A DNA stretch of 35,662 bases, from positions 1 through 35,662 of the forward strand of contig CAIVEH010000012.1 of assembly GCA_903904855.1 (NCBI GenBank), given 5' to 3'. The stretch comes from an uncultured Bacteroidota bacterium. Its GTDB lineage: Bacteria > Bacteroidota > Bacteroidia > Chitinophagales > Chitinophagaceae. Below the pieces are notes generated by a model. That model made no database searches and had not been told where the DNA came from. It worked only from the letters and a program-made list of their open reading frames with translations. The position numbers and the translations under genes were made by a program. Every line of letters starts with the position of its first letter. The first letter of the stretch is position 1. Positions 17,201 to 24,741 of this stretch are shown here, one piece after another.

Positions 17201-17462
17201 TTGTAATATTATTATTGACATTGGGGCGCAAAGGTAAATGATATAGGTGTTATTTCTGGATGCAATTATTTGATTTTTTGTTCACCGGGCTTTGGTGACG
17301 AAAATAAAGTTTTATGGCAAAACATTCAAAGTAAGCCGCAAATATTGTAAATCTAGTATTACATGACAAGAAAGGATGCAAATGAGTATGTAGCTGGAGT
17401 AGTAAAAATGTAACTAATACCAAATAGTCCCCCTATCGCGTGGCCGTGATGTTTCGGTAAGA

Positions 17463-17516
17463 ACAACGAAAAAAATAGGTACCTAATTGATTTTCAATCA
17501 TAAAAAATTTCGTTGT
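17463..17516. repeat. Inverted repeat (ACAACGAAA / TTTCGTTGT) of unknown role
   Basis: A 9-bp perfect inverted repeat (17463-17471 with 17508-17516) encloses a smaller one, attga-ttt-tcaat, and the palindrome ggtacc. It lies in gene-free DNA. The ACAACGAA motif also occurs in the stems of the twin hairpins at 21250-21534. Confidence 0.4.
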
Positions 17517-17686
17517 ATTGAAGACATTATAAATCGGCATTGGTATTCTTTGCGGCCTTAAAGTTGACATTTGCATAATGCGCCTTTGCTCCTTCGCGTG
17601 AGATTTTTTCATCCCGATCTTTATGGTTTTATCGGTATAAATTGATTCGATTTTTCAACAATGCAGTATATCATCACACAAAAAAA

Positions 17687-17706
17687 CCACGGCATAAAAG
17701 CCGTGG
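17687..17706 (-). terminator. Terminator of the 17732-18952 gene
   Basis: A 7-bp GC-rich stem (ccacggc / gccgtgg) with a six-base loop ataaaa is followed on the minus strand by a run of T (complement of aaaaaa at 17681-17686). It sits 25 bases after the stop codon, a standard intrinsic terminator. Confidence 0.8.
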
Positions 17707-17731
17707 CACAAACTTCATTATTAATGTAAAA

Positions 17732-18952
17732 TCAATAAATCGTAACATAATTCCCTGGAATGGTCATAGTCCAGTTGCCACCCATATCGCTGCTCATGTA
17801 TATACCCTTATTGGTAGCCAGGAAGATAAATTTCTTTATAGATGCATCTTTGTAAATGTTCTCCTTAAAAGTAATGTTGCGCACAACAAGGTTGGTACCT
17901 AAGCCGCGATTGCACTGAGTCCATACTCCTGTATTATTATTCAGTATCCACAGTCCGGCTGAGTCTGTACCAATCAGGCAAACCTCTTCAAATGGCGCAG
18001 CAACGCACAACATTGGTTTACTGGGCAATCCGGAATAAGCATACCAATTCTTGCCGGTATCATCGCTGTAATAAGCCCCGACACCGTAGCAGTTGATCTG
18101 GTCAATTGCAATTAACCGGTTATTAAAATGCCCGTAAGAGTAGCGTGCAGTAGTATCAACCGTCGATTGAACCGGGTTATGATGCGGCAGCCTAAAACCA
18201 TAATAGTAAGGATGACCGGTGCCAATCAATGGGAAGGTAAGTGAGTCATCAGTATTGACTGAGGTAACTTCCTTCCAGAGAATATCCGGTGTTTTATAAA
18301 AATTCCTGTTATGCCTGGCATCATAGCCGCAAAGTACCTGATTCTTAAGCATAGTCAGTGAACTGATATTGATACTTAAAGAGGAATCAACTGGCGAAGC
18401 TGCGGTGTTAAATCCATATCCGCCGCAATTGCCATCCGTATCCGGGCGACCTTCAGTATACCAGGTTCCCTGTGCTCCTTGCGAAAGACTGTAACAAATA
18501 CCGAGGTCATTTGCCGGAAACCATTCATTGCTTACTGTATATATCCTGTTCCATGAGCTTATTTCTATCATGCTGCTCTGGTTAAGGCCTATTGGCAGCC
18601 CGTTGCACGCAACACCCGGATAATAACCGAATGAATCAAGGGTATGATTGAAATTAACACCGTTATTGGTACTGTAATAAAGATTATCTTTCCCGAAGAA
18701 AATATTATCGCCTGCCACACAGATAGCCACTGATGGATATCCATCAGCATGAAATAGCGTTTTCCTTATATGCAGCCCGTCATTCGAACTGTAAAGTGCG
18801 CCTGAAGTATCAGAGAAAAACAGGCTGAATGGGGTTTCTACCACCTGGTTATTGCTGATACCACTGATTTTTTTGGTACAGCTGTTTATAGCTGCAAAAA
18901 TCATTACAAGCAGTGCAAGCGAAAGAATAAAGGGTGAAATGCGTTGTCTCAT
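17732..18952 (-). CDS. Lipoprotein with BNR/sialidase-like repeats
   Basis: The 406-residue protein has a type II signal peptide ending in the lipobox A-I-N-S-C (cysteine 25), so it is probably membrane-anchored. Several Asp-box-like (BNR) motifs follow: LYYSTNNGVNF, AYYSDDTGKNWY and IYMSSDMGGNW, which point to a beta-propeller like those in photosystem II assembly factor-like and sialidase-fold proteins. No sialidase active-site arginine triad was identified, so an enzyme role is not claimed. There is no T9SS tail, unlike its secreted neighbours. It is followed by a good terminator and preceded by 93 bases, so it is probably transcribed alone or from the operon upstream. Confidence 0.75.
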   Translation of the reverse strand: MRQRISPFILSLALLVMIFAAINSCTKKISGISNNQVVETPFSLFFSDTSGALYSSNDGLHIRKTLFHADGYPSVAICVAGDNIFFGKDNLYYSTNNGVNFNHTLDSFGYYPGVACNGLPIGLNQSSMIEISSWNRIYTVSNEWFPANDLGICYSLSQGAQGTWYTEGRPDTDGNCGGYGFNTAASPVDSSLSINISSLTMLKNQVLCGYDARHNRNFYKTPDILWKEVTSVNTDDSLTFPLIGTGHPYYYGFRLPHHNPVQSTVDTTARYSYGHFNNRLIAIDQINCYGVGAYYSDDTGKNWYAYSGLPSKPMLCVAAPFEEVCLIGTDSAGLWILNNNTGVWTQCNRGLGTNLVVRNITFKENIYKDASIKKFIFLATNKGIYMSSDMGGNWTMTIPGNYVTIY

Positions 18953-19045
18953 TGTCCTGGATTAAAAAGTAATTCTAATTTAGTTGTATTCTTACAAATG
19001 TAAACAGATTCAGTTGAATATCAAACCGCAAATTTAATCATTGAT

Positions 19046-20707
19046 TTAAGGGTTAATATTCCCCTTGGTTTTATCTACTTCACTCATTTTTGTACCAAAA
19101 TCTTTAAGGATAAGTATGCTGTTTTCATCCTTATTCATAAAGTTGATATCCAGGTGATATTCAAAGGCATCGTTTTTGAAACTTCCGCCGGTAAACGAAA
19201 CTGTGTTAAGCAGTTTTTTACTCTCGCTTATCATTGCCGAATCATGAGCCGAATGGCTGATTGCCGGATCTATATTCTTCAGCAACTGCTGCATATCAAG
19301 GAAGAAAGCTGTCGGATGGCCGTATGCGCCCGAAGCCGCGCTTTCAGCCATGCCCGATTTAGCATTGCCATCAAGCAAACCGCTTGCATATGCATACTTG
19401 TTCGACGCCACCGCAAACTTGTCATTCATCAGGATAAAAACCGAATCCTTTGAATTAATAGGTATAACAAATCCTTTACCCGATGCAGGTAGTCCATTTT
19501 CCTTTGCCAGCTTCACCAGTTTCTGAAATTCTTCACTCTTATTCAGTTTCATTACATACGTAAAGCTCATGGATGTTTTCTGTTCATCATGCACTACTGT
19601 CTGCCCCATAAACTGGTCTGTAACTTTCTCATTCTTCAGACTGAAATCATTCATCGCAAAGGCCATATCACCGGTAAATGCATCCAGCACATTATCCGCA
19701 CTCAGCCCTTGGGTCGACAAACCTGCATTTGCTATTCCCAGCAAACTTAGTTTCTCCATTATTGCTTTGATACCCTTGGTCGAGATATGCATAGACAGCA
19801 GCATATCCAGGTTCTGTGCGGGCAGTTTATCCAGCATTTCCTTATCTGCGTTGGTACTGCCCAGCTCTGTGCCAATATCCTTCATACCGGGAATATAGTA
19901 ATGAATATCACCGGTTATTTTACCTTTTTCAAAATCCAGCCCTGTAGTAAATGCAGCATCTTTCCATAAGTCCCCTTGCAGGTTCATCCCTATTTTTTCA
20001 GCCATATTCCCACTCATCTGGGCCATAACCTTTTCATAGTTCAGCAGAAAACTGATATCATGCCCCTGTGCATCCAGTTCATTAAAATGAGCGTTTCCTT
20101 TGATCGAATTGTCTACAGTAATATTAAACGCACTCTCCATTTCGGTAGATATTGCATTAGCATCCGGGGATTTATTTGTGCCCCCATTTCCCGATAAATC
20201 AGCTCCATCCTGCCCTGCCGAGATTACATTCATAATCATCAGCACATTACTGCTCCAGCCCACATACATATCTCTTCCAAGGCTTGCCTCTTTATGGCTG
20301 CCATGCTGAGTAATCTGCACACCTGGAACTACTTTCTTAATATAATCTTCCCACTGCCCTGCATCCGACAATGGGATAATGCCGGTTATCCGGTTGCCAC
20401 CCTTAAAGCGGTTATCAGTTTTTACGTATACATACAGTGTATTCAGAAAATCTATACCCGCTTTTTCTATGCCGTTCATGGCATCCTTGGTATTTTTTTC
20501 CGAAATACGGTCCTGCATTTCCTTAAAGAGCTTACTGTCGGTGATCACAGCCCAGGCTATTTTCTTCGAAAGGCCTTTAAGGTTTATCCCGGCTACAGCT
20601 ACTGCATCCTTGGGGATATAACGTGCATGATCCGGCATCTTGTTACAGGCACTAAGCAGCGCTAATACCAGTAACATGCAAACTAATTTGCGCTGTTGTT
20701 TTTGCAT
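19046..20707 (-). CDS. DUF4836 family lipoprotein
   Basis: The 553-residue product begins with a lipoprotein signal (VCMLLVLALLSAC, cysteine at about residue 21). It continues with YIPKDAVAVAGINLKGLSKKI, which is the typical opening of DUF4836 proteins, known mainly from Bacteroidetes. Length fits the family. Function is unknown; family members are predicted periplasmic or outer-membrane lipoproteins. It starts only 15 bases after the stop of the DUF3127 gene on the same strand, so the two are very probably co-transcribed. Confidence 0.85.
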   Translation of the reverse strand: MQKQQRKLVCMLLVLALLSACNKMPDHARYIPKDAVAVAGINLKGLSKKIAWAVITDSKLFKEMQDRISEKNTKDAMNGIEKAGIDFLNTLYVYVKTDNRFKGGNRITGIIPLSDAGQWEDYIKKVVPGVQITQHGSHKEASLGRDMYVGWSSNVLMIMNVISAGQDGADLSGNGGTNKSPDANAISTEMESAFNITVDNSIKGNAHFNELDAQGHDISFLLNYEKVMAQMSGNMAEKIGMNLQGDLWKDAAFTTGLDFEKGKITGDIHYYIPGMKDIGTELGSTNADKEMLDKLPAQNLDMLLSMHISTKGIKAIMEKLSLLGIANAGLSTQGLSADNVLDAFTGDMAFAMNDFSLKNEKVTDQFMGQTVVHDEQKTSMSFTYVMKLNKSEEFQKLVKLAKENGLPASGKGFVIPINSKDSVFILMNDKFAVASNKYAYASGLLDGNAKSGMAESAASGAYGHPTAFFLDMQQLLKNIDPAISHSAHDSAMISESKKLLNTVSFTGGSFKNDAFEYHLDINFMNKDENSILILKDFGTKMSEVDKTKGNINP

Positions 20708-20722
20708 TGGGGGGCAATTTGG

Positions 20723-21175
20723 TTAAAATGGCAGATCGTCTATTGTCTCCGGCGACGGATTGAAATTAGGCGCCTGATTGTAATTATTATTTCCCTGGTT
20801 ACTGTAATTGTTGTTGTTATTATTGTTGTAAGCAGGTGCGGCTTGTTGATTGCCCTGGTTTCCTGCAGGCGCCGCATTTGCAGCCTCTACACGCCATGCA
20901 TCCAGATTCGAAATGTACTTGGTGCTGCCATCCTTTTTATCAATATAAGAACGTCCCCTTACATTGAAACTTACTTTTACTGCATCGCCCAGGTTGAAAC
21001 GGTCAATAATATCGCATTTAGCCTGTACCAGCTGCATTTTTGCATAGTTGGTATAAATGTTGCCGTTTATTTCTTCAGCCAGTTCGATAACAAATTCACG
21101 GGTCTTGAATTTCTTCTCTCCAAACTCTTGTGGTTCGTATTTTACTAATAGCTTACCTGTTAGTTCTAAACTCAT
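20723..21175 (-). CDS. DUF3127 protein with SSB-like acidic C-terminal tip
   Basis: The 150-residue protein has an N-terminal DUF3127 domain (about residues 1-98, from LELTGKLLV to SNLDAWRVE), probably an OB-fold-like beta domain. A disordered Ala/Gln/Asn-rich linker with an asparagine run follows (about residues 100-140), and the chain ends in DDLPF. Globular OB domain, flexible linker and D-D-x-P-F tip is exactly the layout of bacterial single-stranded DNA-binding protein, whose tip recruits repair and replication partners. The family has no firmly established function that I can cite. It is the first gene of a probable two-gene operon with the DUF4836 lipoprotein. The 432-base gap upstream carries the twin hairpins and the tRNA-His terminator. 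Confidence 0.85.
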   Translation of the reverse strand: MSLELTGKLLVKYEPQEFGEKKFKTREFVIELAEEINGNIYTNYAKMQLVQAKCDIIDRFNLGDAVKVSFNVRGRSYIDKKDGSTKYISNLDAWRVEAANAAPAGNQGNQQAAPAYNNNNNNNYSNQGNNNYNQAPNFNPSPETIDDLPF

Positions 21176-21249
21176 ATTGGTACAATTTATGTGGAAAACA
21201 ATGATTACAAAGATACAATTATTGAGTTGGCAAAGTGAAGATTTCAGAA

Positions 21250-21376
21250 TAATTCATGCAATATTACGAAGTTATTTTTCAGTTTATCGAGGCGTAAAAT
21301 CTGCGAATAGTATACTATTTAAAGACTTTTACAACGAAGAGAAACTGAAAAAGAACGAGTAAGATTGCATGAATTA
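21250..21376. repeat. Long imperfect hairpin, copy A
   Basis: The whole 127-bp segment folds back on itself. A 13-bp perfect outer stem (taattcatgcaat, 21250-21262, with 21364-21376) is followed by a middle stem tttttcagttt paired with aaactgaaaaa. An inner stem gtaaaa-tct pairs with agacttttac. The tip is the perfect 14-bp palindrome aatagtatactatt at 21306-21319. The 47 bases 21293-21339 are identical to 21435-21481 in copy B. It contains no gene. It could be a structured RNA, a mobile palindromic element or a cruciform site. Confidence 0.85.
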
Positions 21377-21534
21377 GTGATGTTGATTAAATAAAGTACA
21401 CTATATTGCGAAGTTATTTTTCTTTTTTACGAGACGTAAAATCTGCGAATAGTATACTATTTAAAGACTTTTACAACGAAGTAAAAAGGAAAAAGAACAA
21501 GTAAGATGGTGTACTTTATTTAATCAACATCACT
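21376..21534. repeat. Long imperfect hairpin, copy B
   Basis: The 159-bp segment abuts copy A. Its outer stem is a perfect 26-bp inverted repeat (21376-21401 with 21509-21534; it begins agtgatgttg) that is unrelated to the outer stem of copy A. The middle stem ttttttac pairs with gtaaaaagg, again different from copy A but again self-complementary. The core and tip palindrome (21448-21461) are identical to copy A. Orientation is the same as copy A, so the two are tandem. Confidence 0.85.
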
Positions 21535-21560
21535 TAAACTGAAACCTTCACAAGTATAAG

Positions 21561-21597
21561 AAAAAAAAGTGTTCCCGTAATGGAACACTTTTTTTAT
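21561..21597. terminator. Terminator of tRNA-His (works on both strands)
   Basis: The stem aaaagtgttcc (to 21575) pairs with ggaacactttt (from 21582), with a six-base loop. It is flanked by A-runs on the left and T-runs on the right, so U-tracts exist in both directions. On the minus strand it starts 11 bases after the 3' end of the tRNA gene. Confidence 0.85.
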
Positions 21598-21607
21598 TTT
21601 TTACGGG

Positions 21608-21682
21608 GGAGGCTAAAGGGGCTCGAACCCTCGACCCTCAGAACCACAATCTGATGCTCTAACCTGCTGAGCTACAACCTCC
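21608..21682 (-). tRNA. tRNA-His (anticodon GTG)
   Basis: The minus strand folds into a complete cloverleaf: acceptor GAGGTTG/TAGCCTC, T8-A9, D stem GCTC/GAGC, anticodon stem TCAGA/TCTGA with loop TTGTGGT (anticodon GTG, histidine), five-base variable loop, and T arm GAGGG-TTCGAGC-CCCTT. An extra 5' G (position -1, base 21682) faces C73 (base 21608), the identity pair of histidine tRNAs. CCA is not encoded: the bases after C73 read CCC. A terminator follows directly. Confidence 0.95.
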
Positions 21683-21700
21683 GTGTTTATTATGGGAGTG

Positions 21701-21732
21701 CGAAGGTAATATAAAAAATGAAAAACCCCAAA
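21701..21732 (-). promoter_or_regulatory. Probable promoter of tRNA-His
   Basis: On the minus strand TTTG (21729-21732) and TACCTTCG (21701-21708) are 20 bases apart. This matches the Bacteroidetes sigma-factor pattern TTTG/TAnnTTTG except for one base in the -7 box. Transcription would start about 10 bases before the mature tRNA. Confidence 0.45.
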
Positions 21733-21844
21733 TCACATTGCCCTTTGCAAGAGAATATATTTTCAGTTCACACCATTACTACGGTTATTAATTCAGCTAA
21801 AAATGGCTTTATCTAAATTCAGAGGTGCAGGTAATCATCATAGT

Positions 21845-22405
21845 CTACAGATGCGGCAAATAATATGGGCTGATAAGCACATATACCAGCACCCCTGTTA
21901 CGCTCACATACAGCCATAAGGGCCACGTATATTTTGCCAGCTTCTTATGCTTCTCATACTCCCCTGTAAGCGATCTGTAGGCTGTATAAAGAATAAAAGG
22001 AAGTATTACAGTTGCCAGAAAAATATGTGTGATAAGAATGAAGAGGTAAAAATAATAGAACCCGTTATGCTCCCCTCCAAACTTAGTTTCATTGGCGAGC
22101 AAATGATGCCCGATATACGTAACCAAAAACAGTACCGACAAAACTATAGCCACAAGCATCAGATTTTTGTGCAGCACATAGTTCTTATTCTTTACGGCTA
22201 CCAAGGCCCATACAAGCAATAATGAAACTGTACCATTAATTATAGCATTGATCAAAGCAAGCACATGCACATTAAAGCCCAGGTTCAATCCCGTAAGCAC
22301 CTTAACATTTGTAAGGAAACAAACCGCCCCGAAAACCACAATCGAAATTGCCCATATCAGCAGATTAGCCTGCTTGTCATTCTTTTTTAATACCGGTGTC
22401 AGCAT
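21845..22405 (-). CDS. DUF420 membrane protein of the cytochrome oxidase cluster
   Basis: The 186-residue protein has five predicted membrane helices and matches the DUF420 family, members of which (for example CtaM of Gram-positive bacteria) are needed to build active heme-copper oxidase. Histidines in the helices (YIGHHLLAN, ILITHIFLA) may bind metal or heme; this is an inference. It is the last gene of the cox cluster. A 299-base gap to SCO is filled by the octamer array at 22460-22634 and a GC palindrome. Its role in oxidase assembly is inferred from family and location. Confidence 0.85.
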   Translation of the reverse strand: MLTPVLKKNDKQANLLIWAISIVVFGAVCFLTNVKVLTGLNLGFNVHVLALINAIINGTVSLLLVWALVAVKNKNYVLHKNLMLVAIVLSVLFLVTYIGHHLLANETKFGGEHNGFYYFYLFILITHIFLATVILPFILYTAYRSLTGEYEKHKKLAKYTWPLWLYVSVTGVLVYVLISPYYLPHL

Positions 22406-22459
22406 AAATTTAAAATTCTAAAGTATTTAGTATATAGTCTAAAGTCGTACGTCCAAAGC

Positions 22460-22634
22460 GTTCAGTCATTGAACAATTGGTGTATTAAGCTATTCAGTCA
22501 TTGAGCCATTAAGCAATTCAGCCATTGAGCTATTCAGTCATTGAGCTATTCAGTCATTGAGCCATTGAGCCATTAAGCTATTCAGTCATTAAGCAATTAA
22601 GCAATTCAGCAATTCAGCAATTAAGCAATTCAGT
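22460..22634. repeat. Degenerate octamer tandem array in the cox cluster
   Basis: About 21 consecutive 8-base units of the form (c/t/a)ATT(g/a/c)AG(c/t), such as cattgagc, cattaagc, tattcagt and aattcagc, run without interruption in one phase. The first units are less regular. It lies between the SCO stop and the DUF420 start and shows no coding pattern. Confidence 0.85.
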
Positions 22635-22684
22635 CCAATCATATTCAAATTCCAAAATAATGCTCCAAAGCTAAATTCATGGTT

Positions 22685-22703
22685 CCCCGTTAGGGGGCAG
22701 GGG
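22685..22703 (-). repeat. GC palindrome directly after the SCO stop codon
   Basis: Reading on the coding strand, the stop TAA is followed by ACCCCTGCCCCCTAACGGGG: a C4 block, then a C-run/G-run hairpin. The same layout follows two other stops in this cluster (23911-23930 and 25627-25647). It may act as a terminator, mRNA stabiliser or dispersed element. Confidence 0.6.
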
Positions 22704-22704
22704 T

Positions 22705-23421
22705 TTATGTTTTTTTCTTCCGCTCCAATGTCAGATAAACTATATCATCGGCACACCTGTGCACGCTGCTGTCTTTTAGCCCGTCATAATATCCCCTCAC
22801 TACCCGGTCTTTATCCAGCAAAACCATTTTCTCAGTATGAATAAAATCATCGGCTCCACCATCGCCGGGACCAACAGTAACTTTTAGTTCATTTCTGGCA
22901 AAGTTATAAATATTCCGTTTGTTCCCTGTCAGAAACCACCAGCGGTCATGGTTAGCCATAAACCGGTCGGCATAAGCCCGCATAGCCTGAAATGTATCAT
23001 GCTCAGGGTTCACCGTTATCGAAATAAACTGTACCACAGTATCCAGCGAAGATTCTTTTCTTGGGTCTTTGGCAAAGCTCGTCTGCAGCTTGCGCATATT
23101 CATGGTCAATACCGGGCAGATAGAAGGGCAGGTAGTAAAAAAGAAGTCAACTACCAGAATTTTCCCTTTCAGGTCCTTATTGAGCGATACCACCCTCCCT
23201 AATTGATTGGTCAGCTCAAGGTCGGCAGCCTGGTGGTATATAGTATTAGTTACCATTTTCCCATCCTTCATCATGCTATCCACCCGCTCCTCGTTATAAT
23301 ACAATGGCATTCTCGACTTACCCTTCGATAGCTTGCTTACCACCAAATAACAAGATAGCGGCACCAAAACGGCTACCGCTATCCCTAAAAAAAACTTATT
23401 GCTTTTGTTACTTTGACTCAT
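22705..23421 (-). CDS. SCO1/SenC copper chaperone for cytochrome c oxidase
   Basis: Starting at the ATG 23419-23421, the protein has 238 residues. An N-terminal membrane anchor (about residues 10-30) is followed by a thioredoxin-like SCO domain. The copper/redox motif T-T-C-P-S-I-C-P has cysteines 98 and 102, and the third copper ligand histidine is at 195 in FIHTEKM. SCO proteins deliver copper to the CuA site of oxidase subunit II in the periplasm. The open frame extends 16 codons upstream to 23469, but that longer version would lie further inside the subunit IV gene. The chosen start leaves a 14-base overlap with that gene, suggesting translational coupling. Confidence 0.93.
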   Translation of the reverse strand: MSQSNKSNKFFLGIAVAVLVPLSCYLVVSKLSKGKSRMPLYYNEERVDSMMKDGKMVTNTIYHQAADLELTNQLGRVVSLNKDLKGKILVVDFFFTTCPSICPVLTMNMRKLQTSFAKDPRKESSLDTVVQFISITVNPEHDTFQAMRAYADRFMANHDRWWFLTGNKRNIYNFARNELKVTVGPGDGGADDFIHTEKMVLLDKDRVVRGYYDGLKDSSVHRCADDIVYLTLERKKKT

Positions 23422-23863
23422 GTGAAACTTGCTGTGTAGCACTGTTATGGCGTGCCGGAGATTCATCATTCATACGCAGCCAGAAACTACCATCGGCCAG
23501 GAACGCAATAATAAACCATACAAATAATACAAGCGGTATTAATACCGTTGTTATGAAACCTTTATACTCATCGCCAAGGTGCATAAATACCTTTACAATA
23601 TAGCCTGCCTTTACAAGCGTAAGTGCAAGGAACAGGAAATTGGCGATACCCCGTGGCATCAGGTGGCTGAATTTCATACCCATTACTACTTCGACTACAG
23701 TAATTAATAGCAGAAACCAGAAAATGTTCCAAATAGTTTTTACCTGCTTCTTGCTTTCGGCTGATTCAACATCAGTATGATGCTGCATTAATCCCGAATA
23801 TAATTTGGACTGATCCCCCTCGTAATAGTGCTGAAACGTTGCTTTATCTATATTTTCCGACAT
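23408..23863 (-). CDS. Cytochrome c oxidase subunit IV family protein
   Basis: The 151-residue membrane protein resembles the prokaryotic cytochrome c oxidase subunit IV / CyoD family (COX4_pro): three hydrophobic helices with the sequence blocks WNIFWFLLLITVVEVVMG, ALTLVKAGYIVKVFMHLGDE and LIPLVLFVWFIIAFLADG. The K-x-x-x-I-V-x-x-F-M-H-L block is typical. It is a small accessory subunit of an aa3/caa3-type oxidase in the inner membrane. It follows subunit III and overlaps the SCO gene by 14 bases. Confidence 0.9.
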   Translation of the reverse strand: MSENIDKATFQHYYEGDQSKLYSGLMQHHTDVESAESKKQVKTIWNIFWFLLLITVVEVVMGMKFSHLMPRGIANFLFLALTLVKAGYIVKVFMHLGDEYKGFITTVLIPLVLFVWFIIAFLADGSFWLRMNDESPARHNSATQQVSHESK

Positions 23864-23910
23864 TTTATTAAATATTTTAGTTGTAAAAATAATATTGTTA
23901 GTAATGGTAA

Positions 23911-23930
23911 GCCCCTTTAGGGGTTTGGGG
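23911..23930 (-). repeat. GC palindrome directly after the second subunit III stop
   Basis: On the coding strand the TAA stop is followed by TA, CCCC, AAA, then CCCCTAAAGGGGC, a compact hairpin. It is the shortest of three similar elements at stop codons in the cluster and, unlike the other two, is not followed by a tandem array. Confidence 0.6.
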
Positions 23931-23932
23931 TA

Positions 23933-24685
23933 TTACAGCAGATAGAAACAGGTAAACACGAATACCCATACCAGGTCTACAAAGTGCCAGTAAAGGCCTA
24001 TCTTTTCTACCATTTCGTAATGGCCCCTGCGCTCATAAACACCGTTTACGGTATTTACCAGGATCAGGATGTTAAAAATAACCCCTGAAGTTACGTGGCC
24101 GCCATGGAAACCGGTAATGGTAAAGAAATAATTGAAGAAATTGTGGGTACTCTGCATGGCCACCAAAGGCTGTGCGTTAACAATATCCATACTTTTTTCA
24201 CTGAAAAACCGCTTGAAATCATGGGCTGTAGCCAGATCTGTAAAGGTTCCCCACAATCCGCCGCACTCTCCATTAAGGTGTGTCCATTCCCATGCCTGGC
24301 AGCTGAGGAAGCATATACCACCAATAATCGTCCACAACAACCATTTTGCTACATTCTTTTTATCTCCGTAGTGTCCGGCATGTACTGCAAGTACCATTGT
24401 TACCGAACTCATGATCAGTATAAACGTCATTAAACTCACAAACAAAAGTGGGAGATCATGCTCGCCCATAAAAGGGAAAGATTTGAACACCTGGTTGGCA
24501 TCGGGCCAAACTGAACTGAAAAACCGGGTGGTTCCATAGGCTATAAGTAATGCCCCGAATGTCAGAGCATCCGACAAAAGGAAGAACCAGGTCATCATTT
24601 TGCCATAGCTCACATTAAATGGCGATCTTCCGCCGGCCCATAGTTTCGGTTCCGGCGCTGTTGTTACTACTGTTGATTGTGACAT
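23933..24685 (-). CDS. Cytochrome c oxidase subunit III (second copy)
   Basis: Starting at the ATG 24683-24685 (MSQSTVVTTAPEPKLW) the protein has 250 residues and seven predicted helices. It belongs to the heme-copper oxidase subunit III family; the C-terminal Y-W-H-F-V-D-x-V-W-V-F-V block and THNFFNYFFTITGFHGGHV are diagnostic. Subunit III stabilises the catalytic core of the terminal oxidase. The open frame continues 32 codons upstream to 24781, but that part has no family similarity and would overlap the previous gene. It is 56 bases downstream of the other subunit III gene; two tandem subunit III paralogues are usual in Bacteroidetes oxidase clusters. Confidence 0.92.
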   Translation of the reverse strand: MSQSTVVTTAPEPKLWAGGRSPFNVSYGKMMTWFFLLSDALTFGALLIAYGTTRFFSSVWPDANQVFKSFPFMGEHDLPLLFVSLMTFILIMSSVTMVLAVHAGHYGDKKNVAKWLLWTIIGGICFLSCQAWEWTHLNGECGGLWGTFTDLATAHDFKRFFSEKSMDIVNAQPLVAMQSTHNFFNYFFTITGFHGGHVTSGVIFNILILVNTVNGVYERRGHYEMVEKIGLYWHFVDLVWVFVFTCFYLL

Positions 24686-24741
24686 AGACTGTTTTAAGAG
24701 GTTGTGATCTTTTGAATCCGCGTGCGAATTTCTAAAGAATT

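Larger units (their letters stand above)
16987..17731. other. Intergenic region with repeat, hairpin and terminator
   Basis: No gene is supported in these 745 bases. It contains the second copy of the dispersed repeat (17112-17200), a hairpin at 17463-17516 and the terminator of the following lipoprotein gene. The remainder is AT-rich unique-looking sequence. Confidence 0.55.
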
